Counted from the stretch's first letter, positions 49,821 to 57,762 are shown. The stretch is 64,000 nucleotides of DNA from Comamonadaceae bacterium (GCA_013297875.1 JAAFIW010000002.1:116627-180626), one strand, 5' to 3'. The notes: generated from the sequence alone by a model not told the origin. Numbers and translations are program-made.

Positions 49821-50880
49821 CCTGATTAGATACATGCGTCAGACATCACTCGCGGTTACTGGGGAAATGCGAGATACTGGATATATGTACAGTTTTCTCT
49901 GCGAGGGTGACCATGTCAATGAATCGTATCCAGTTCCAGCGTGGCCTGTCTATGCCCGAGTTCCAGCGCCTGTATGGCACCCATGAGCAGTGCGAGCAAG
50001 CGCTCGATCAAGCGCGCTGGCCTGCCGGCTGGCGCTGTGATCGCTGCGCTTGCACGCGCTTTGCCAACGTTCATCGCGCCACGGGCAAGCACCAGCGGGA
50101 GTGCTTTGTGTGTGGCTACCAGTCCTCCAGTACGGTGGGCACGGTGTTTGAACACACCAAATTGCCGCTGAACCTTTGGTTTTTGGCCATGTATGAGCTG
50201 ACTCAGGGCAAAAGCTCGGTCAGCGCGCTGGAGCTCAAGCGCAGGCTTGGGGTGAGCTACAAGACCGCCTGGCTGATCAAGCACAAGCTGCTCAAGGTCA
50301 TGCAGCTGCGCGATGAGCCCCACAAGCTTGAGGGGCGCGTAGAGATCGATGATGCCTATCTGGGTGGTGAGCGCCAGGGCTCAGTCAACGGGGGCAGAGG
50401 GGCGTTGAACAAAACAGCCTTTGTGGCAGCGGTGCAAACTAACGCGCAGGGCCACCCCGTGCGCATGCGCATGAAGCGCATCGCCGGGTTCACCAACGAA
50501 GCGTTTCGCGCTTGGGCGGCGGCCAATCTGAGTGCCAGCGCACATGTCGTCTCAGACGGCACCGCGTGCTTCAGGCGTGTGGTGGAAAGCGGCGCCACCC
50601 ATGAGCGCTACGTCACCGGCAGTGGCCGAGCTGCCGCTCAGTTGGCACAGTTTCGTTGGGTCAACACAGCCCTTGGCAATGTCAAGACTGCCATCACAGG
50701 TACGTTTCACAGCATCAAGCACGAAAAGTACGCCGATCGCTACTTGGCTGAGTTTTGCTACCGCTTCAACCGTCGATTTGACTTGCGTTCACTCTTGCCA
50801 CGGTTGCTGAATGCCGCCGCAGCGACAAAACCTCATCCCATGACAGTCATTCGAATGCCTGACGCATGTATCTAATCAGG
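49821..50880 (+). mobile_element. Complete IS1595-family insertion sequence
   Basis: The element is 1060 bp long. The ends are CCTGATTAGATACATGCGTC (first 20 of a 22-bp perfect match) and the complement at 50859-50880. The sequence CGTTTACG occurs directly before (49813-49820) and after (50881-50888) as an 8-bp target duplication. It carries one transposase gene. The insertion interrupted a dispersed repeat copy, whose two halves are at about 49803-49820 and 50881-50936. Intact ends, gene and target duplication indicate recent insertion. Confidence 0.93.
49913..50875 (+). CDS. IS1595 family transposase (ISXO2-like)
   Basis: The product has 320 residues from the ATG at 49913, with GCGAGGG as a ribosome binding site. 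An N-terminal zinc-binding domain has CDRCACTRF and CFVCGYQSS. A helix-turn-helix region follows (SALELKRRLGVSYKTAWLIK). The DDE-type catalytic domain contains VEIDDAYLGGERQGS and VSDGTACFRRV, and a histidine/asparagine-type third residue appears near GTFHSIKHEKY. These are the features of IS1595 transposases. The gene fills nearly the whole element and seems intact. Confidence 0.93.
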   Translation: MSMNRIQFQRGLSMPEFQRLYGTHEQCEQALDQARWPAGWRCDRCACTRFANVHRATGKHQRECFVCGYQSSSTVGTVFEHTKLPLNLWFLAMYELTQGKSSVSALELKRRLGVSYKTAWLIKHKLLKVMQLRDEPHKLEGRVEIDDAYLGGERQGSVNGGRGALNKTAFVAAVQTNAQGHPVRMRMKRIAGFTNEAFRAWAAANLSASAHVVSDGTACFRRVVESGATHERYVTGSGRAAAQLAQFRWVNTALGNVKTAITGTFHSIKHEKYADRYLAEFCYRFNRRFDLRSLLPRLLNAAAATKPHPMTVIRMPDACI

Positions 50881-50936
50881 CGTTTACGGGCTCCTGCCCA
50901 TGTAGATACTGCTCAAGCAGCTATATTTTGCATAGC
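50881..50936 (-). repeat. Dispersed repeat, copy 13, split by the IS1595 element
   Basis: This reverse copy has GGGCTCCTGCCCATGTAGAT, ACTGCTCAAGCAGCTATA and TTTTGCATAGC. The missing distal part, ATTTTTGGCGTTTACG, lies at 49805-49820 on the other side of the IS. Confidence 0.8.
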
Positions 50937-50944
50937 AAAAATAG

Positions 50945-51667
50945 CTAGTCACACACCTGCTGCAGTTGTTGCTGTTGCGTTGGCATGGTTCGCATCTGGC
51001 AATCGGGAACGCCGTTCGCCCTGGGCTGGCAACTCATTTGTGTGGCCATCACGGTCACGGTGCGCATTTCTTCGCGGCAGCGTGCGCCATTGCCGGTGAC
51101 GCGCCCTCTGGCTGGCTGCGCTGCTGGCGCAGGGCTTGCGGCGGATTGGGCGGCGGGCGCGGCGCCCGCTTGAGCTGGCTCGGCGGCGCGCCACTTGTCG
51201 GCAATCGAATCCAAGGCAGCGCTCAGGCGGCTGTCCTGGTCTGATAAATCCAGTGGCGACAGCAGCAACATCAACTGGTGCCCGGCCTTCGTGGCATAGG
51301 CAAATGCCCATACCCGAACGGGCGGATTTTTGCCGCGCAAAACCCATCCGTCTTTCAACAAGCTGCCCTCGCTGCTGATGCCCTGGCGTTGACTCATCGT
51401 CATCCCATCGGCCGACAAACCAGCGATCTTTGCGTCAAACCATTCGCGCAAAGGTTGCTTCGTGGGTACTGCAAATTCCGCAACCAGCATCACATTTTTT
51501 ACATCGGCTTGGCCAGCAGGTGTCAACACCAAGCCGTCTGGTTTGCGCTCGACCGCCCAGCCGCGCGGCCATTCAGCAGCATGCGCCACCGGCGCGCCCA
51601 GCCCGATGGCCAGCACCACAAAAGACGCCAGTTGCGCCCAACCTGACCACCGTCCGTGAATCGCCAT
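50945..51667 (-). CDS. Hypothetical secreted protein, 240 aa
   Basis: The product has a clear signal peptide (ASFVVLAIGLGAPVAHAAEW). The mature part contains WAVERKPDGLVLTPAG and VWAFAYATKAGHQLMLLLSP, a beta-rich domain. An Ala/Pro-rich linker and a C-terminal stretch with several cysteines and glutamines (PDCQMRTMPTQQQQLQQVCD) follow. No family is recognised. It is probably periplasmic. It lies on the minus strand directly next to the IS element and the repeat, so its downstream region may have been altered. Confidence 0.75.
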   Translation of the reverse strand: MAIHGRWSGWAQLASFVVLAIGLGAPVAHAAEWPRGWAVERKPDGLVLTPAGQADVKNVMLVAEFAVPTKQPLREWFDAKIAGLSADGMTMSQRQGISSEGSLLKDGWVLRGKNPPVRVWAFAYATKAGHQLMLLLSPLDLSDQDSRLSAALDSIADKWRAAEPAQAGAAPAAQSAASPAPAAQPARGRVTGNGARCREEMRTVTVMATQMSCQPRANGVPDCQMRTMPTQQQQLQQVCD

Positions 51668-51705
51668 GTGATGCTCCTGCCAACGGGGAAATCCGGGTCA
51701 TCAGT

Positions 51706-51966
51706 CTACTTTGCGCACCGATCAAGTGGCAGAAAAATATCGGTGAGCAAATCCGCCGGTGCCGTGTTGCGCGGGTTGTTTAAATATTCCTCAAACACCG
51801 GCAGATCAGCCGCCTCGCACCCGCTGTGCACCAGCCAGTGGCCATACAACCACTCGTAGGCCGCGCGCATGCTGGCATACGGGCCCTGGTGGCGCAGCAC
51901 CGCGCAAGGCGTGCCGCCCACTTCGAAGGTGATCAACGGGGCGGCGATGGCCCAGTTATCGGGCAC
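51706..51966 (-). pseudogene. Truncated GyrI-like effector-binding domain
   Basis: The frame gives 86 residues from a GTG at 51966. RHQGPYASMRAAYEWLYGHW and PVFEEYLNNPRNTAPADLLT match the second half of GyrI/AraC-type effector-binding domains, which normally exceed 150 residues. No first half or HTH occurs upstream, where a TGA lies ten codons before the start. It is therefore probably the remnant of a regulator. Confidence 0.6.
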
Positions 51967-52048
51967 CGATACGGGCTCCTGATGGTTAGGGAGTCACCAG
52001 TTTGCAAGCGGGGAGCTGACAATTCTTGCGCAGTTGCAGGTGCTACTT

Positions 52049-52111
52049 GCTATTGAATATGTAGCTGCTTGAGCAATGAATACATGGGCTGGTAGCCGAT
52101 TTGTCTGAAAA
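52049..52111 (+). repeat. Dispersed repeat, copy 14, intergenic
   Basis: This near-consensus forward copy reads GCTATTGAATATGTAGC, TGCTTGAGCAATGAATACAT, GGGCTGGTAGCCGATTTG and TCTGAAA. It ends 19 bp downstream of the MarR-GNAT gene's stop. Confidence 0.92.
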
Positions 52112-52129
52112 AACTGTAGTCAGGAGGCT

Positions 52130-53068
52130 TCACAGCTTCAATTCCCAGGTCTCGCCCACCAGATCGACCCCAAAGCTGTGGTGCACCTCGCTGTTGGTCA
52201 GCACAAAACCGCGGGCGGCGTAGATGGCGCGGGCAGCATGAAGGCAGCTGTTGGTCCACAGCACCAGTTTGCGGTAGCCCTTGGCGCGCGCAAATTCAAT
52301 GCAGGTGTCGGTCAGCCGCCCGCCCAGGCCCAGGCCGCGCGCGGCGGGCGTGAGGATGAGCATGCGCAGCTGGGCCACGGTTTTGCTTTTGCGCACCACA
52401 AACACGCTGCCCACACGCTGGCCGTCCAGCTCGGCCATCCAGCAGCGCTCCCAGTCGGGTTGCAGGTTTTTCACGTAGCCCGCCACCACGCTGGCCACCA
52501 AGCCTTCAAATTCCAGGTTCCAGCCGTATTCGCGGGCGTAGATTTCGCCGTGCTGCTGCACGACCCAGCCCATGTCGCCCGGCTGCGGCTCACGCAGCAG
52601 CGCCACCCGCGCGGGGCTGGCCGGGCTTTGTGGCGGTGAGGGCTCCAGCACGGCGCGCACGGTGCGCAGGGCTTGCAGCAACTGCTCTTGCTGCGCGGGC
52701 GGCAGCGCAGCCAGCAAGCGCTGCGCCTGCTCGCGTGAGGCCTGTTGCAGCGGCTCAAACACCGCATACCCGGCCGGTGTGAGCTGCATCAGGCTTTGCC
52801 GTGCGTCGGCGGGGGAGGGCACACGCGCCAGCCAGGCTTTGGCTTCGAAACGCCGCAAGATGCGGCTGAGGTAGCCAGCGTCCAGCGACAGGTCAACCGC
52901 CAGCTCAGCGGCAGTGGGCTGGTCGCGGTGGGCCAGCTCGTACAGCACGCGCACCTCGGTGAGTGAAAACTCGCTGCCCAGGTAGGGGTCTAGAACGCCC
53001 GTGCGCTGGGTGTAGAACCGGTTGAACTGACGCAGCTCGCGCACTTGGGATTCGGTGGTGGGTGACAT
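52130..53068 (-). CDS. MarR-GNAT fusion: HTH regulator with N-acetyltransferase domain
   Basis: The product has 312 residues from the ATG at 53068. The N-terminal half is a MarR domain (ELAVDLSLDAGYLSRILRRF and PADARQSLMQLTPAG). The C-terminal half is a GNAT acetyltransferase with the acetyl-CoA loop ARGLGLGGRLTDTCIEFAR. Such fusions are widespread in bacteria and are thought to link DNA binding to acetylation of a metabolite; the substrate is unknown. The start lies 16 bp from a perfect 11-3-11 inverted repeat, and an M20 peptidase gene diverges on the other side, which is a likely target. Confidence 0.9.
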   Translation of the reverse strand: MSPTTESQVRELRQFNRFYTQRTGVLDPYLGSEFSLTEVRVLYELAHRDQPTAAELAVDLSLDAGYLSRILRRFEAKAWLARVPSPADARQSLMQLTPAGYAVFEPLQQASREQAQRLLAALPPAQQEQLLQALRTVRAVLEPSPPQSPASPARVALLREPQPGDMGWVVQQHGEIYAREYGWNLEFEGLVASVVAGYVKNLQPDWERCWMAELDGQRVGSVFVVRKSKTVAQLRMLILTPAARGLGLGGRLTDTCIEFARAKGYRKLVLWTNSCLHAARAIYAARGFVLTNSEVHHSFGVDLVGETWELKL

Positions 53069-53084
53069 GTTGCGATCGTCATGC

Positions 53085-53109
53085 AATTAATTGACTTTGT
53101 CAATTAATT
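53085..53109. promoter_or_regulatory. Perfect 11-bp inverted repeat, probable MarR-GNAT operator
   Basis: AATTAATTGAC (53085-53095) and GTCAATTAATT (53099-53109) are perfect complements with a TTT spacer. The site is AT-rich in a GC-rich region. It lies between the divergent MarR-GNAT and M20 peptidase genes, so binding could control both. A TTGAC -35-like sequence lies inside it. Confidence 0.7.
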
Positions 53110-53189
53110 TAAAAAGCACCGTGATTTCCTCATTGGTACCACCTACCGCTGGCGCTATGCTGTGGGTACAAAACCACCCGGAGACTTTC

Positions 53190-54482
53190 ATGCCATTTGC
53201 CCGTTCTCTTGCCGCCTTGTGGGTCAGCGCCGCCCTGCTGTCCACAGCGGCCATCGCCCAACTCGCCCCATCGCCCGACGCCGCCGTGCAGCGCGCCGCC
53301 GCCGCGCAAAAGCAGCCCTTTCTGGCTTCACTCAAGGAGTTTGTGGATATTGAAACCGGCAGCCGCGACACCGAAGGCATTACCCAGGCCACAGAGCTGC
53401 TGTCCAACAAGCTCAAGGCGCTGGGCGGCCAGGTGCAGTTCATTGAGCCGCAGGAGGCGACCAACTACCGCATGATGGACACGCCTGAAAAAATTGGCCG
53501 CATGGTCAAAGCCACGTTCAAGGGCACCGGCAGCAAGCGCATTTTGCTGATTGCCCACATCGACACGGTCTACCCCAAAGGCATGGCAGCCAAGCAGCCC
53601 TTCCGCATCGATGGCGACAAGGCGTACGGCCTGGGTATCTCGGACGACAAACAGGGCGTGGCCATGATCGTGCATGTGGTGGCCATGCTGAAAGCGCTGA
53701 ACTTCAACGAGTACGGCACGTTGACGGTGTTTGTGAATGGCGATGAAGAGATCAGCTCGCCAGGTTCGCGCGAAGAGTTGATCAAGGCAGGCAGCGAGCA
53801 TGACGCCGTGCTGTCTTTTGAAGCCTCCCGCACCACCAGCGACAAGCTGTCACTGGCCACCAGCGGCATTGCGTCGGTGGAGCTGAAGGTGGAAGGCCGG
53901 GCCTCGCATGCGGGTGCGGCGCCCGAGCGTGGCGTGAATGCGCTGTACGAGCTGTCGCACCAGATCATGCAAATGCGCGATTTGTCGCAAAACGACAAAG
54001 GCTTGAAGCTGAATTGGACCGTGTCGCAAGCCGGCACCAACCGCAACGTGATCCCGGCTTACGCCACCGCGCAGGCCGATGTGCGTGTGATTCGGGTGGA
54101 GGATTACGCCGGTATTGAAGCCACCGTGCGGGAGCGGGCTAAAAAGCAGTTGCTGCCAGAAGCCAAAGTGACGGTGAATTTCGAGCGCCGCCGCCCACCG
54201 CTGGAAGCCACCGCCGCCAACCGCAAACTGGCCGCACATGCCCAAACGATTTACGCCGAATTGGGCCGCAAGCTGGAGGTAGACGACCAGCCCGAGGGCG
54301 GCGGCACCGACGCTGCATTTGCCGCTTTGAAAACCCAGGCGGCGGTGATTGAGCGCTTCGGCCTGCAAGGCTTTGGCGGCCACACGGCCGACAATGAATA
54401 CGTGCTTCTGGACACGCTGGAAGCACGCTTGTATTTGGCGACCCGGGTGGTGATGGATGTGTCGCGGGGCAAGGGCTTGTGA
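53190..54482 (+). CDS. M20 family metallopeptidase (glutamate carboxypeptidase-like)
   Basis: The product has 430 residues from the ATG at 53190 with a GGAGA ribosome binding site and a signal peptide ending AIAQL. The dinuclear zinc site is visible: LLIAHIDTVYP (histidine and aspartate), GLGISDDKQGVA and VNGDEEISSPGSRE (catalytic glutamate pair). The dimerisation domain contains GRASHAGAAPERGVNALYEL. The last ligand histidine lies in GFGGHTADNEYVL. It resembles Pseudomonas carboxypeptidase G2, which removes C-terminal glutamate from folates and peptides in the periplasm. It diverges from the MarR-GNAT gene. Confidence 0.92.
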   Translation: MPFARSLAALWVSAALLSTAAIAQLAPSPDAAVQRAAAAQKQPFLASLKEFVDIETGSRDTEGITQATELLSNKLKALGGQVQFIEPQEATNYRMMDTPEKIGRMVKATFKGTGSKRILLIAHIDTVYPKGMAAKQPFRIDGDKAYGLGISDDKQGVAMIVHVVAMLKALNFNEYGTLTVFVNGDEEISSPGSREELIKAGSEHDAVLSFEASRTTSDKLSLATSGIASVELKVEGRASHAGAAPERGVNALYELSHQIMQMRDLSQNDKGLKLNWTVSQAGTNRNVIPAYATAQADVRVIRVEDYAGIEATVRERAKKQLLPEAKVTVNFERRRPPLEATAANRKLAAHAQTIYAELGRKLEVDDQPEGGGTDAAFAALKTQAAVIERFGLQGFGGHTADNEYVLLDTLEARLYLATRVVMDVSRGKGL

Positions 54483-54508
54483 TCAAAAAACCCTTTGCAA
54501 ACCGCCAA

Positions 54509-54538
54509 TGCTGCTCAAGCAGCTACTGAAACCATAGC
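54509..54538 (-). repeat. Dispersed repeat, copy 15, forming the DadA C-terminus
   Basis: This reverse partial copy has ATGCTGCTCAAGCAGCTACT and GAAACCATAGC. The last nine or so residues and the TGA stop (54515-54517) of the DadA-type gene are encoded in it. The distal half is not recognisable. Confidence 0.8.
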
Positions 54539-55846
54539 GTTTGCTGGCTGGTCGAGCCCAGTAAACGCAAAGTCCACTTGCGGCACCCGCCCGCTGATGA
54601 TGTCGGCCAGCGCCTGGCCAGAGCCACAGGCATGCGTCCAGCCCAGGGTGCCGTGGCCGGTGTTCAAAAACAGGTTGCGCAAGGCGCTGCGGCCAATCAG
54701 TGGCACGTTGGACGGTGTGGCGGGGCGCAAGCCGCTCCAGAACTGGGCGCGGCTGGCGTCACTGGCCCCTGGGAACAGCTGCTGCACCCGCCGCACGATG
54801 GCTTGGCACCGGGTGGCGTTCAGGTGCCGGTCGTAGCCGGCCAGCTCGGCGGTGCCGGCAATGCGCAGGCGGTCGTCGGTTTGGCCATCGGCGGTGGTGC
54901 TGGTGTAGCGGCTGAACACCAGTTTGTATTCGTCGTCGGTCAACGAAACCTGGTAGGCGCGGCTGGCATCCACCACCGGCAGCGTGACCGAATAGCCTTT
55001 GGCCGGGTACACCGGCAACCGCATGCCCAGCGGTTGCGCCAGCGCCGCACTGAAGCTGCCAGCGGCCAGCACATAGCTGTCAGCTGCCAGCCGGGTGAAC
55101 CGGCCGGTGTGGTCGGTCACCTCCACATGCTCAATTGCCTGGGCGGTGGCACCGGTGCCGCGCACCAGGCGGGTGATGTGGTGGCCCATTAAAAACCGCA
55201 CACCACGGGCCTCGCACAGCTGGGCCAGCGCCAGCGTGAACTTGCGGGCGTCGCCCGATTCGTCTTCGGCTGTGTAGGTGGCACCGGCCAGCTGCGGGCG
55301 TATCGCGCGCAACGCTGGCTCCAGTTCAACCGCTTCGTCGGCCGACACCACCCGGCGCTCGCAGCCCAGCTCGCGCATCTGGCGCGCAGGCTCCAGCGCC
55401 GCTTCAAACTCCTGGGCGCTGGTGTAGAAATGCAAGATGCCTTGCGTGCGGTGGTCGTAGGCAATGCCGGTGTCGCGGCGCAGCTGCTGCAGCGCCGTGC
55501 GGCTGTAGGTGCCCAGGTTGACGATTTGCGCAATGTTGTGGCGGGTGCGGGCGGGCGTGCACTCGCGCAGAAACTGCAGGCCCCAGGCCCATTGGCGGGG
55601 GTCGGCCCGCAGCCGGAACAACAGCGGCGCATCTTCTTTGGCCAACCACTTGAGCACCTTGAACGGTGCCGACGGATTGGCCCAGGGCTCGGCATGGCTG
55701 ACCGAGATTTGCCCCCCATTGGCGTGGCTGGTTTCAGCCGCCGGGCAGGCTTGCCGGTCGACCACGGTGACCTGGTGACCCAGCAAAGACAAGTAATAAG
55801 CCGAGCTGACACCCAGCAGGCCACTACCCAAGACGAGAACGTGCAT
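54515..55846 (-). CDS. D-amino acid dehydrogenase (DadA-type FAD oxidoreductase)
   Basis: The product has 443 residues starting VLVLGSGLLGVSSAYYLSLL, the FAD-binding dinucleotide fold. The substrate domain contains GGQISVSHAEPWANPSAPFK near the start and LLPLRPATPSNVPLIGRS-like residues near the end (GLRPATPSNVPLIGR). NTGHGTLGWTHACGSGQALA is the second flavin-contact motif. DadA oxidises D-amino acids to keto acids and feeds electrons to the respiratory chain. The tandem glycine riboswitch upstream suggests that the substrate may be glycine or a related amino acid (glycine oxidase-like). The stop codon is in a dispersed repeat. The symbol dadA is avoided because the substrate is unsure. Confidence 0.9.
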   Translation of the reverse strand: MHVLVLGSGLLGVSSAYYLSLLGHQVTVVDRQACPAAETSHANGGQISVSHAEPWANPSAPFKVLKWLAKEDAPLLFRLRADPRQWAWGLQFLRECTPARTRHNIAQIVNLGTYSRTALQQLRRDTGIAYDHRTQGILHFYTSAQEFEAALEPARQMRELGCERRVVSADEAVELEPALRAIRPQLAGATYTAEDESGDARKFTLALAQLCEARGVRFLMGHHITRLVRGTGATAQAIEHVEVTDHTGRFTRLAADSYVLAAGSFSAALAQPLGMRLPVYPAKGYSVTLPVVDASRAYQVSLTDDEYKLVFSRYTSTTADGQTDDRLRIAGTAELAGYDRHLNATRCQAIVRRVQQLFPGASDASRAQFWSGLRPATPSNVPLIGRSALRNLFLNTGHGTLGWTHACGSGQALADIISGRVPQVDFAFTGLDQPANAMVSVAA

Positions 55847-55883
55847 TTGACTTACCTTTTGTGAAGGAAGCCCACGCGGAATA

Positions 55884-55910
55884 TGCTCAAGCAGCTATTG
55901 AAGTTGTAGC
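55884..55910 (-). repeat. Dispersed repeat core, copy 16, in the DadA leader
   Basis: TGCTCAAGCAGCTATTGAAG and TTGTAGC lie between the glycine aptamers and the DadA start codon. Only the core half is present. The position lies in the region that should hold the riboswitch expression platform. Confidence 0.8.
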
Positions 55911-55944
55911 AACCCGAGCCGGCGGAAAGTGCCTTCTGCGTGGT

Positions 55945-56168
55945 TGCCGCTCCCCCTGTCCTTGGTACCTGAGAGATTCGTCCAGTGGCAGGTGCCAGTG
56001 GGTTTGCTCCTTCGGTGCACCGGCCGCACAAAGTATGTGGGCGGTGGCTCTCCAGACGGCGTTATCAAAATTTGCAGTACATCACCGGTTGGGATACCTG
56101 AGCGTTCATGGGAGTTTGCGCCTTCGGTGGGGTGGCTTGCGAACCTCGCAAACTACCCGCTCTCCTGC
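55945..56168 (-). promoter_or_regulatory. Tandem glycine riboswitch
   Basis: Read on the minus strand, aptamer 1 starts with GGAGAGCGGG near 56164, has CACCGAAGGCGCAAACTC and ACGCTCAGGTATC, and ends near 56065. Aptamer 2 repeats the pattern: CTGGAGAGCCACC, GCACCGAAGGAGCAAA, ATCTCTCAGGTACC and GGACAGGGGG near 55950. These are the conserved elements of tandem glycine aptamers. A TATAAT -10 box lies at 56180-56185, just upstream. The switch leads into the DadA-type gene, so glycine probably activates it. Confidence 0.92.
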
Positions 56169-56224
56169 AATGGGGTTGGATTATAGGGACGGTACTGCGA
56201 GGCTAGAGGTTTTGAGATCAAAAC

Positions 56225-56272
56225 CCCTCACATGCAAAACCAGAGAGCTCGAGCAGCTAGTTATTTCGTAGC
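56225..56272 (-). repeat. Dispersed repeat, copy 17, between the riboswitch and TauE gene
   Basis: This reverse copy has CATGCAAAACCAGAGAGCTC, GAGCAGCTAG and TTATTTCGTAGC. It is diverged (CTCGAG replaces CTCAAG). Confidence 0.7.
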
Positions 56273-56289
56273 AAACGAGCACGGGCTTG

Positions 56290-57111
56290 CTAGCCCGAAA
56301 AGCCCTTGTAGAGCATGTAGGCCGCCAGCACGTACAAGATGCTGGCAAACACTTTCTTGAGCGAACTCACCGGCAAGCGGTGCGCCAATTTGGCACCGAC
56401 GGGTGCCATCAGAAAGCTGCACACTGCAATCACCGCCAGCGCGGGCAGCCAGATGTAGCCAAAGGAATTGGGTGGCAGGTTTTGGGCCGACTGGCCGCTG
56501 ACGATGTAGCCCACCACATTGGCCAGCGCAATCGGAAAGCCCAAAGCGGCCGAGGTGGCCACGGCGTTGTGAATGGCCACGTTGCACCAGGTCATGAAGG
56601 GCACGCTGATAAAGCCGCCGCCCGCGCCGACCAGGCCCGAGAGAAAGCCAATCACGCCGCCAGCAGCCAGCTGGCCGCCGGTGCCAGGCATTTGCCGTGT
56701 GGGCTTGGGCTTTTTATCCAGAAACATTTGCGTAGCCGAAAAGCTCACAAACAGACCAAAAAAGATCGCCAGCCAGGTGCCCTTGAGCAGGGCAAACACC
56801 CCCAGGCTGCCCACCAGGCTGCCCCCCACGATGCCGGGTGCCAGGCGTTTGACGATGTCCCAGCGCACCGCGCCGCGCTTGTGGTGGGCGCGCACGCTGG
56901 AGATCGACGTGAAGATGATGGTGGCCATAGAGGTGGCAATGGCCATCTTGACCGCCAAATCAGGCCCTACGCCGCGATGGTTCAGGATGAGGGTGATGAA
57001 GGGCACCATCAGCATGCCGCCGCCGATGCCCAGCAGGCCTGCCAGAAAGCCGGTGCCTATGCCCAGAACCGCCAGTTCAACAATCAACAAAGGTTCAAGC
57101 GAAAAGGGCAT
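56290..57111 (-). CDS. TauE/SafE family sulfite exporter-like permease
   Basis: The product has 273 residues with eight hydrophobic segments in two halves. The duplicated family motif appears as TGFLAGLLGIGGGMLMVPF at the N-terminus and IGFLSGLVGAGGGFISVPFM in the second half. These permeases export sulfite, sulfoacetate or similar organosulfur anions, or import in some cases. The gene lies between the riboswitch and the probable 6S RNA, with no sulfur gene next to it. A YeeE-type transporter occurs far upstream in the window. Confidence 0.92.
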   Translation of the reverse strand: MPFSLEPLLIVELAVLGIGTGFLAGLLGIGGGMLMVPFITLILNHRGVGPDLAVKMAIATSMATIIFTSISSVRAHHKRGAVRWDIVKRLAPGIVGGSLVGSLGVFALLKGTWLAIFFGLFVSFSATQMFLDKKPKPTRQMPGTGGQLAAGGVIGFLSGLVGAGGGFISVPFMTWCNVAIHNAVATSAALGFPIALANVVGYIVSGQSAQNLPPNSFGYIWLPALAVIAVCSFLMAPVGAKLAHRLPVSSLKKVFASILYVLAAYMLYKGFSG

Positions 57112-57177
57112 ATGACAAAAAAGGTGTCTGCAAGTGTGGCCGAACCGGCATCCTGAACCGGGGTTCAGGTGGGCTAG

Positions 57178-57300
57178 GTCAACCTGACGTTGGGTTCATC
57201 TGACGCGAGATGATCACGCTCATCAGGGGATGTTCCAAGCCCGGGCTCAATGAGCATTGGTTCAAGGAAATATAAAGCCCGGCGACGCTTGCAGACAGGG
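57178..57300 (-). ncRNA. ssrS: Probable 6S RNA
   Basis: On the minus strand downstream of zapA, a TACAAT-like -10 box (57304-57309) precedes a stretch with GCAAGCGTCGCCGGGCTTTA, TTCCTTGAACCAATGCTC, GGAACATCCCCTGATGAG and GAACCCAACGTCAGGTTGAC. These match the betaproteobacterial 6S RNA as I recall it, and ssrS normally follows zapA. The ends are estimates and the region is shorter than the usual 180 nt, so the 5' end may lie further upstream (to about 57360). A CCTGAACC/GGTTCAGG hairpin at 57152-57169 follows it. Confidence 0.5.
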
Positions 57301-57426
57301 TGGATTGTATGCCCGATGACAAATGATGGCCGCCTGCGGCGAGCGATGACGGATGACTGAACTGCCAGTCGGATCGTCGTCATGGTCGCTGCGGCAGCAG
57401 CACCGTCATCTGGCATCAGTCATGGG

Positions 57427-57762
57427 CTAAAGCAGTTGCCCGTCGCCCGACAGCGCAGCGTCCATGCGAGCGATCAGTGCGGCCAGCCGCGGGTCAGGTC
57501 CGGTTTTGACTGGCACAGCGCTGGCGGGCACCGGTACGATTTGGGGTGTTGCAATCGGTGCGCCGCGGTCAGCCACGTCAAACGCGAGGTTGAGCGCTGC
57601 CAGCACGGCGATGCGGTCACGCGCCTTGACTTTGCCCGCATCGCGGATCTTGCACATCGCCGTGTCCACACGCTCCACCGCATCCAGCAGGCGTGATTCG
57701 CCACCTTCGGGGCAACCGAGCAAATAGCTTTGCCCCAAGATTTGCACTTCAAGCTGTTTCAT
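57427..57762 (-). CDS. zapA: Cell division protein ZapA
   Basis: The product has 111 residues, beginning MKQLEVQILGQSYLLGCPEG, the standard ZapA opening. An N-terminal alpha/beta domain is followed by the helix containing RDRIAVLAALNLAFDVAD. ZapA binds FtsZ and bundles its filaments at the division site. The C-terminal half is shorter in coiled coil and more proline-rich than in E. coli ZapA. The start overlaps the stop of the upstream ZapB-like gene by four bases, and a 6S RNA-like region follows. Confidence 0.93.
   Translation of the reverse strand: MKQLEVQILGQSYLLGCPEGGESRLLDAVERVDTAMCKIRDAGKVKARDRIAVLAALNLAFDVADRGAPIATPQIVPVPASAVPVKTGPDPRLAALIARMDAALSGDGQLL

Noticed and set aside
48427..50880. 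Prophage remnant (lysin-like gene plus transposase)
   Set aside because: No holin, structural, integrase or att sequences are present, and the IS has its own target duplication.
57174..57416. Minus-strand frame of 80 codons downstream of zapA
   Set aside because: Its sequence is arginine-rich and low in pattern, and it overlaps the 6S RNA-like region; no ribosome binding site or family is seen.
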